From assembly GCA_973895155.1 (NCBI GenBank), contig OZ316896.1, positions 22,072,001 through 22,136,000 of the forward strand: DNA of 64,000 nucleotides, written 5' to 3'. This DNA is from Marsupella aquatica (taxonomy: Eukaryota > Marchantiophyta). The notes below the pieces were generated by a model. That model had not been told where the DNA came from and did no database searches. It saw only the letters and a program-made list of their open reading frames with translations. Positions 57,388 through 64,000 of the stretch are shown piece after piece. The position numbers were made by a program, and so were the translations under genes. Position 1 is the stretch's first letter, and each line of letters begins with the position of its first letter.

Positions 57388-58694
57388 TTTTGCCAAGTAT
57401 ATTTGTTTTTATAAAATGATTTCATTCATATGAGTACCACGGTGAATGGATGTATACACTTTCCTTGCATTGCATGCACATCAGGTGTACATTGAGGCAG
57501 GGTCAATACAAATAAGACAATGGCCTGGGAGGGATTAGATAAAAGAGTGTATTTTTGAATACTATGATGGCATCAAAAGGAAGTACTTTACCTGCTAAAG
57601 TGATGAGGAATATCAAGAAGTATTCTGCTCCCTTCATATTTTGCTGTGGGTTTATTTTTATTTGTTCTCTTAAGCTTTGCTTTGCATATTTGATTTCTTT
57701 CACTTGGCTTGGAAATGTAAATTTTGAATGACAGACCACTTCAAAAAGTGGCGCAAGCGTGTATTATAGGAGTTAATTTGTAATTGACATAGATTATCAT
57801 GGGGGTACTTGATATGAATGTCTAGGTATGGAAAGTACTATGTCTATGCATGGATGGTTTCCTATGCATTGATAGTACTATACTTATATGTCCAGAAAGT
57901 ATTTGATTATTGTGCATTGGTATTCCTGGCATTCCCCTTTATTTCTTGATTGGAAAACGTGCACTCTTTACTTCACACTAAACATTATTCAATTTTGGTT
58001 CATTCCTTTTGTTTGTCAGATTCTTTGATTTTTGTGCCCTTCAAATTCAAATGATGACCACTGCATAAAAAGGCGCAACCTTGTATTATAGTTCTTGATA
58101 TACATTTCCTCCTACAAGTAACGAGATTCGTAATTAATATTGTCGTTGGTGCAGTCGATGATCTACGGTAGCTGCCGGCAGTGCTGTGTAAGCAGGGTTG
58201 TGAATAGTGCCTCGGTAGTGAATAGTGTCAAACCAGACCCTGTGACCGCAGCGGGTCTGAAAGGCTGGTCCTGGGAGATTTCGGGTGACGGTTGGGATCG
58301 CTGATGAGTGTTGATTAGGGTCAACGGTCCAGATCTAATGAGGGGACTTCAAAGGCTGAGATTGTATTATGCTTTTGTTGAGGGAATCGACGGGCCTCAT
58401 CGGTTCTCCTTTAGGGAATCGACGGTCCCCATATGTCCTGTAGTGGCTGAAGAGTCTTCTCGAAGAAGCAATGTCATTGACGGTCTGGATGTGTCACACT
58501 TGGACCATCAACGGCCCAAGGATGCCAATGCGTGGGCAATTTACCCTGAAACACGTGCAATCATACATTTCAAATTTTGACTGTTCCTCGCGTTTTCAAA
58601 GAGAACAGTGACAATTTTGAAAGATGTCAATGTGGAACACATCGAGAGGTAGATCAGAAACCTGCGTACAATTTGCCATTCTCTGAATTGAATC
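56861..58694. other. Intergenic, repeats only
   Basis: 57333-57387 is a compound (TA)n(GA)n microsatellite. A block around GCAAAAAGGCGCAACCTTGTATT, then ATAGTTCTTGAT, recurs in diverged form near 57195, 57744 and 58064. No gene is supported, although 58308-58580 is open. Confidence 0.5.
57333..57387. repeat. Compound (TA)n(GA)n microsatellite
   Basis: Seven or so TA units run directly into about 20 GA units with one AA interruption. Confidence 0.9.
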
Positions 58695-59420
58695 ATGTCA
58701 ATGGAGGCGGGCGAAGATTCTTCGATAAGAGAAATTCATAGAGCTATGAGGGGTGGCCTGTTTGTGACATTCGGTCCAATTTCAGGGTACATTGTCAACT
58801 TCGATGTGCCATATTCTTATCCCAGGAAGTTTAACTATCTGGCTTGTACCAACATCAATGAGAAGAAGAATACTACATGTTTGAAAACAATTGAAGGACC
58901 TTACAAATGTGGGCATAACTCAATGGACACAGGATGTTGGATGGATCAGTTTAGGTTCGATGTGTTTCTCGTGGATCGTGGAGTTGGTGAAGATTGCCCC
59001 CCGTTGCGTGCCACTGTGTTTGAAGCAGGACGGGCCTTGCTCAAGAATATGAGTGCAGGTGATTTTAGCTTGTTGGAGGAGGATGCTCAAGTCACGATGG
59101 TTCGAGGCACTATTGACAAGATGCCATTTGTTGAAATTGTAGTTCGTGTGCAGGATCATGGTGCTATCATCCAACGATTGTCATTTTTAAGGGAAGGAAT
59201 TGTTTTTGCGCGTCGTACGCCTTGATCACGTCAAAAATCAGTGTGCCCAAGGCTCGCCCGAGAAGATGTAGATTCTCAAGTGCAACCCACTGCTGTGTCA
59301 CCAACTCCTGGCCGTGCATCTAGCAGCTCCTTTGATCCATCCGATTTGCAGGTTTTGAAAGCAAGGGTGAAGGAAATGGAGTCGCTTCTGCAGTCCATAG
59401 AAATTGACAAAACTGAGTAG
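58695..59420 (+). pseudogene. RPA1-like OB-fold ORF, interrupted by one stop
   Basis: The frame reads FNYLACTNINEKKNTTC...GPYKCGHN...DQFRFDVFLVDRG, the pattern of the C-terminal OB-fold of replication protein A large subunit, including its zinc ligands (Cys51, Cys62, Cys72 and His74 or Cys81). A TGA at 59223-59225 breaks it after 176 codons. The same frame continues to TAG at 59418-59420 with a Ser-rich linker and a short coiled coil (VLKARVKEMESLLQS). RPA-like proteins bind single-stranded DNA and are carried by several plant DNA transposons. The N-terminal OB-folds of true RPA1 are absent, so this is a short transposon-type version. Confidence 0.65.
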
Positions 59421-59917
59421 GGCTTCCATAGAATTCAACAAGTTTAGGAGCCAATGGTCTGTATGGAAATAGAGAGAAACTTTGTTGAAGTGCCTCATTT
59501 CCGCATCATTATGAATGAATTTCAAGTTAAGTGTTTATGGTTTCTATGCTCAAATGGAAAACGCCCACCCGAAGCGTTCAGTTCAGTGTTCTCGTTCCTA
59601 TATTTCATACGTTGTTTGGGCCACGTCCATGTACTCTAGCGATTAGGTCTTTTGGCATGAAGGGCCGAGTCTTCCGGCAGCGGCCGCCATAGCTGTAATT
59701 GACTATCCAAAAATGTAGCTGACTACCGATTTTTCAGGAGCAGATTTTGAATGTATTAGCTTCACACATTCTGTGTTAGCTGTGGTGCCAGGCCAGTCCC
59801 ATTGCCTGTGTAGTATACACGCAATATGTATGGCACTGCCATAGCTGCACCTTCTCATTTTGTGTCGTCACTCTGCTTCGAAGATTTCTTCAACTCTGCC
59901 ATTGCTTGTGAATTAGA

Positions 59918-60262
59918 ATGTCACGTGAAGGGAGTCCTGACTTGGAAGAGCGTCTCGCCATTGAGGGCTTCCGTTACACCAAGGTTAAGGATAGAGTGGG
60001 TTATCACAGGTTCTTTGTACGTGCAATGGGTTCTTGTCGCCAAAAATATAAGTACGTAGGTAGGATGGAACACCATGTTCGCCTGCATTTTTTTGAGAAG
60101 CAAAATAAGGAGTTGTGGCGCGATCCTGTTTGGACACTGACCGCCAGGGTGAAAGACATGTGGACTCTCAGGAAAATCTACGTTCGCTCTTGCATAAATG
60201 CTAAGGCAAACCTGGCCTCTCTCACTATATGGATGCCTCCCCATCCCCTGCGACGTTTTTAG
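59918..60262 (+). other. Open frame of unknown nature in the composite element
   Basis: This is a 114-codon frame rich in basic and aromatic residues, with no motif I recognise. It lies between the RPA-like ORF and the next frame on the same strand and may be a decayed ORF of the same element. Confidence 0.25.
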
Positions 60263-60488
60263 GCCTCGGACCCCCTAAAATGCAAGAAAAAAATATTATT
60301 TTTCAACCCCTATAAAGTTGGAATATTCTTGGAATATTCCAAAAATTTGGTTAGAAAGACCCTAATGTTCTTATAAGTCTCAAAATTGAATTTAAAAGAC
60401 CTTATTGTTCTTCTACAAAAATTCTTAAGTCTTCCCTTCAAACCAATAAAACGACCCTATCCTTTGTCGCACGTGATGTGCCATTTTT

Positions 60489-61109
60489 GTGGAAGTGAAA
60501 CCCCCGAGCCTGGCCTTCCCAGTCAGGCCAGCGCCTCCAAATCCTGGGGTGTTGCCTCCAATCATAGAGTGTATGAAGCATGTAGTCCTTCAGGAGTTGC
60601 AGATGCATGCTTGGGATTGTTTGTTAGATAAGAAGGCATTTCGTCAGTTGAGATCTCTAATTCGTAAGGCTGGGACTAGTAACTTGCTGTCTGAATGGCT
60701 TCCCCGGGTGTCTGAGTTGGTCAATGCCACTGACCAACAAATTGGCAGCGAAGGTTACTTCTCACAGTTGCACCTCAATGTGGCCTGCCATGCTCTGGGC
60801 GCCCCCATTACAGCGCAAAGGTATGACAATATGGATGAACCTACTAAGGTCATCCTACGGAAACATTCAGACCTTGCCCTGTTGTGGATCGAAGCACAGA
60901 AAAAGGTGTTGCAGTGGGAGTCCAGCAGTGAATTGAAAGAGCAGAAGGTTGTTGCCCAAACAACTTATGAAATTTGGAAACGAGATCACAAAGTCAGTAC
61001 ATTGCAGAGGATTTGGGACAACTTCTACCAGGCTCATCGTAAAGCATTTCCAGATTATTCGCATGAGACAACGGTCGCACATGTACTCCCTATCTCCTTT
61101 GGCATTTAG
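60489..61109 (+). pseudogene. Unknown ORF of the composite element, probably truncated
   Basis: The 206-codon frame is helical and protein-like (LQELQMHAWDCLLDKKAFRQ, WESSSELKEQKVVAQTTYEI) and ends at TAG. It has no recognised domain. Continuation as an acidic segment (DIHDDSDGPNEAEYD, 61213-61257) and then, after a frame change, a Pro/Arg-rich end (GKRRLPPRSGRGRGRQIF, to 61496) suggests a longer decayed gene. The strand and setting are the same as for the RPA-like ORF. Confidence 0.4.
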
Positions 61110-61714
61110 TTTACTTCTGCTTTTACACTATTCAGATGTTGGTTTGTGAACGCTGCAACTTTGATTCTGTCGACTGACTGTTATCACATTTTGAGAGGGA
61201 GAACTGGAGGTGGATATCCATGATGATTCGGATGGACCCAATGAAGCGGAATATGATTGTGCCCCTCGCCCATGTATCAACCTCCTAATCACCCTGACCG
61301 CATGGCGCAAAACAAGAATGGAAGCGAGCCATTGTCATGTGATTTGCCTTCCACAACGGAGTCCTCCCGTGGCACAATGGAACAGCCCATCAACCTTACT
61401 CAGACTGAATCACCACCGGCCCTGCCACACCCGACCTCTGGCAAAAGACGTCTTCCACCTCGTAGCGGCAGGGGTAGAGGTAGACAGATATTTTGAGAAA
61501 GTCCTACTTAGATGCCATTCAGTAATCAAAGGGGAAAGCGTTTTTGCATACAAGTGTGCAGACAATAGTGATGTTTTTTATGTACTCAAAAGCTTCCATG
61601 TAAGTTGTTTCATACACGGGTTGACTTTTGATTCCTATTTCAGTAAAGAAGTTTGTTTCTTCAACATTTCAGATTGAGATCAAGCATTCTACTACATGCT
61701 TCAAACTGCAGGGT

Positions 61715-63640
61715 TTACATTCTGCTAATTCTCCTTGTCATCGGCCACCTGACTCTGGTTGCACAAACTGTATGCGTTCCAGTATAGAAGATCATACACA
61801 TTCTGCAAGGCGCTGCCGGACTTAACTGTAACATTGAATGTCTGCCCATTGTGAGATTGACACCATCAATGGAATTGGCAATGGGCACATTCAAATCTAG
61901 AACCTGGAATGGGCTGCCACTGTTATTTGGAGTAGGACCTTGCATGACTGTTGTGTTGACAGCCATTGATTGCTTTGGTTTTGTGGCATTCGCTTTTCCC
62001 TTCTTTGCCTTTTTGGGAACTGTTGTGTCGTCTTGCATCACAATTACCTTCTGCTTAATCCTGCGAATCTGTTTACCCCCAGTGTTGTGGTCTTTTGCTG
62101 CCCTATCCAAAAACTCTTGAGTGCTTTCCTTCACCACCATGACCTTTTTTAAGGGCAATGCCATTCGCTCCGCATTCTCCTTCTCGATGACTTCCTTTTG
62201 TTCTTTTGTCAGCCTCTTAGCCAATGGCCGCTTTTGTCCTCTGTAAATATTATCAACAATGCTGAGGTGCCTTTTCTGGCTGTTGTCTGGGTCTATTCGC
62301 TTCAAGGTCCTCGCCTTTGCACTCCGGAAGTCACGATCACGCTTCCTTGCATTTCGTGCCACGATATTCCTCACGTCATGCCTCCAATTTTTTAGTTTTG
62401 TCATTGCAATACTTCTCATATTGAGGTCTCCATCACAATTCGCAAGTGTGTCGAGCACAACTTCTCTGAAATCGTCGTCCGTAAATGCTTCCACAGCATG
62501 ATCCCCTCTGCCTTCCCCAGTCCTTGTAGAGTTTTCATCTCCTCCATCAGTATTGTCCATGGGGAGAGTGATGTTGAAACACGGAGGAAGTTCCACGTCC
62601 TCAAACAATTCGCCAAATGCAGGTCTCTCAAACGTGCAAGTCGGTGCCACCATGCTACCAAAACGTGTGCCAAATCGTTGCAAGATGTCAATTTCTGTCA
62701 TCCCCTTCATACTCAGAATCTTCACTTGATGTTTGCAAGTGTTCCCCTGGATTGAGGTATCACAAGTGCAAACACAGTCTTCACTATCGTAGTTCTCCAG
62801 TATGTGAGTATTTGTCTTTGGTGGTGTCTGAGACTTCACCATTGCTGTTCTACTGTCAATGAAGAAAGTAACATCACCATCTGGGATTCCCCTGGCTCTA
62901 AGAATAGCCGACCACACATAGTTCTCAATGTTCTTGTTTCTCACCCTGCCTTGCCACTTCATACATGACAAGCACCAAAAGAAATGTTCTAGCTCATTCA
63001 CTAGTTGTGTCACTAGCCACACAACCTTCCTGCCTAGCTTGAAAGGCTTCTCTGTCCTCAAGTGCAACTTAAGAGTAGCATGCCACTGCTCAACTGCTCC
63101 ATTGGTGTCCTGGTTGGCATGTTTGAACTTCCGAAAATTTTGCACCCACCTCTCCGTGACCCTGTGGTGCCACTCTTTCTAGTATGCAACAAAGTCCTTA
63201 TGATTGCCAATCCACTTTCTCATGAAATTATGGGACATGTTCACAGCATCTGCAAAACAATCAAATTTCCAACCTTCTTAAGTGTGCAGCAAAACCTGGC
63301 ACCAAACACTGCCAAAAATGACCTCCTCAGTGCACATCCCAGGAAAAGTCACTTTAGGGTGTACCTGTTGCAAGTGCCCCCATGATGTTCCCCAACTCCT
63401 TATTCACCTCTGCCCTCGAATTTGGGTCTGCAATTTTCTTCAAGATGTTTTTGTATTGGGCACGCCGAACATGCCACAAACACAATACGATAGGGACTCC
63501 AGGCCACAGTGATCTGCCAAAGTATGGAAGTCATGAGGGGGGTATATATGGGGCACTTGAGGTATAACCACTATTTGGTGTTTTGGGACATGTTGGACAT
63601 GAAAGACTTGAGGGAGGGTAGGGGTTGCAAAATCACTGTA
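61715..63640 (-). pseudogene. SWIM-finger transposase (MULE-like or related), broken
   Basis: The main frame (63145-61715, 476 codons) starts inside a transposase-like region (NFRKFKHANQDTNGAVEQWH). It contains a SWIM zinc finger C-x-C-x8-C-x-H at residues 126-139 (CTCDTSIQGNTCKH), then an acidic stretch and a very basic C-terminus with nuclear-signal-like KKAKKGKANATKPKQ. Upstream the reading continues as KEWHHRVTERWVQ behind an in-frame TAG (about 63180-63182), and further back, after a frame change, as AQYKNILKKIADPNSRAEVN (about 63460-63380). The N-terminal catalytic core is not recognisable in the window, so the copy is dead. SWIM fingers at this position are typical of Mutator-type and FAR1-type transposases. 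Confidence 0.6.
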
Positions 63641-63649
63641 CCAATCAAG

Positions 63650-64000
63650 GGAGACCTCATCTCGGAAAACTAAGTTCAAATTTGAAATCAGGGAATCCTT
63701 CTTAGTCTACTCGGTGAATATGGGCCCCAGTGGAGAGGGTCGAGAAAATGGAGTTTTTCCAAACTGGCTCCAAAGTGGGGGGGTTTTGGGACAAACGGAG
63801 CAAAAAATACAAAGGGAAAATATGATGAGGAAAACACGGGTTTTAAGGGAAGGAGACCTCATCTCGGAAAACTAAGTTCAGATTTGAAATCAGGGAGTCC
63901 TTCTTAGTCTATTGGGTGAATATGGGCCCCAGTGGAGAGGGTCGAGAAAATGGAGTTTTTCCAAACTGGCTCCAAAGTGGGGGGTTTTGGGACAAACTGA
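63650..64000. repeat. 202-bp tandem repeat running off the window edge
   Basis: Copy 1 (63650-63851) and the start of copy 2 (63852-64000) are about 95% identical, sharing GGAGACCTCATCTCGGAAAA, GAATATGGGCCCCAGTGGAG and CCAAACTGGCTCCAAAGTGG. It lies just upstream of the transposase fragment and could be a subterminal repeat of the element or an unrelated satellite. Confidence 0.85.

Noticed and set aside
57075-57419. Frame ending in Arg-Glu repeats
   Set aside because: It is translated from the GA microsatellite; nothing upstream supports a gene.
61851-62501. Plus-strand hydrophobic frames
   Set aside because: They are antisense to the SWIM transposase, whose zinc-finger motif identifies the coding strand.
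1-64000. CRISPR arrays, operons, rRNA genes
   Set aside because: No regularly spaced repeats with unique spacers and no rRNA sequence were seen; gene structure is eukaryotic.

Overview
This is a plant nuclear window. The evidence is spliced genes with GT-AG introns, a plastid-type alpha-glucan phosphorylase, a SABATH methyltransferase, a cytosolic pentose-phosphate epimerase and a plant-like PRP4 splicing factor. These sit far apart among non-LTR retrotransposons, a miniature LTR element, microsatellites and decayed repeats. The compact or intronless genes, an R2-like retroelement and a GTPase of animal/fungal type suggest a non-seed land plant (bryophyte, lycophyte or fern). That placement is an inference; the sequence does not name the species.

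Layout. 1-4.3 kb: a tandem array of ZZ zinc-finger exons (NBR1-like), possibly the 3' part of one gene that ends in an acidic tail exon. 5.8-10.0 kb (-): a decayed non-LTR retrotransposon whose reverse transcriptase is followed by a zinc knuckle and a restriction-like endonuclease; a second 3' tail of the same family lies at 12.85-13.02 kb. 15.1-16.75 kb (+): a three-exon SABATH methyltransferase downstream of a tandem repeat and a GA tract. 18.15-18.45 kb: a ~295 bp miniature LTR element (TRIM-like) with tRNA-like sequence inside its LTR. 20.3-20.8 kb: a LINE 3' fragment. 24.1-29.1 kb (+): a seven-exon gene for an unrecognised 483-residue membrane protein.

30.05-32.93 kb (-): an uninterrupted 960-residue plastidial alpha-glucan phosphorylase. 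35.5-38.0 kb (+): ribulose-phosphate 3-epimerase in eight exons, one of only 5 nt, preceded by a 28-bp minisatellite. 40.5-43.6 kb (-): U4/U6 snRNP protein PRP4 (LACHESIS type) in five exons. 46.7-48.6 kb (-): an intronless AIG1-like GTPase with a Cys-rich module and coiled coil. 49.65-56.55 kb (+): a nearly intact LINE bounded by a 15-bp target-site duplication, with one in-frame stop near the end of ORF2. 58.7-64.0 kb: a decayed composite element with an RPA1-like ORF and other ORFs on +, a SWIM-finger transposase on -, and a 202-bp tandem repeat running off the right edge.

The host genes do not form an operon or an obvious pathway cluster; each has its own job (starch turnover, pentose phosphate pathway, splicing, small-molecule methylation). 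All gene models are built by eye from reading frame, splice-site sequence and family motifs, without transcript evidence.
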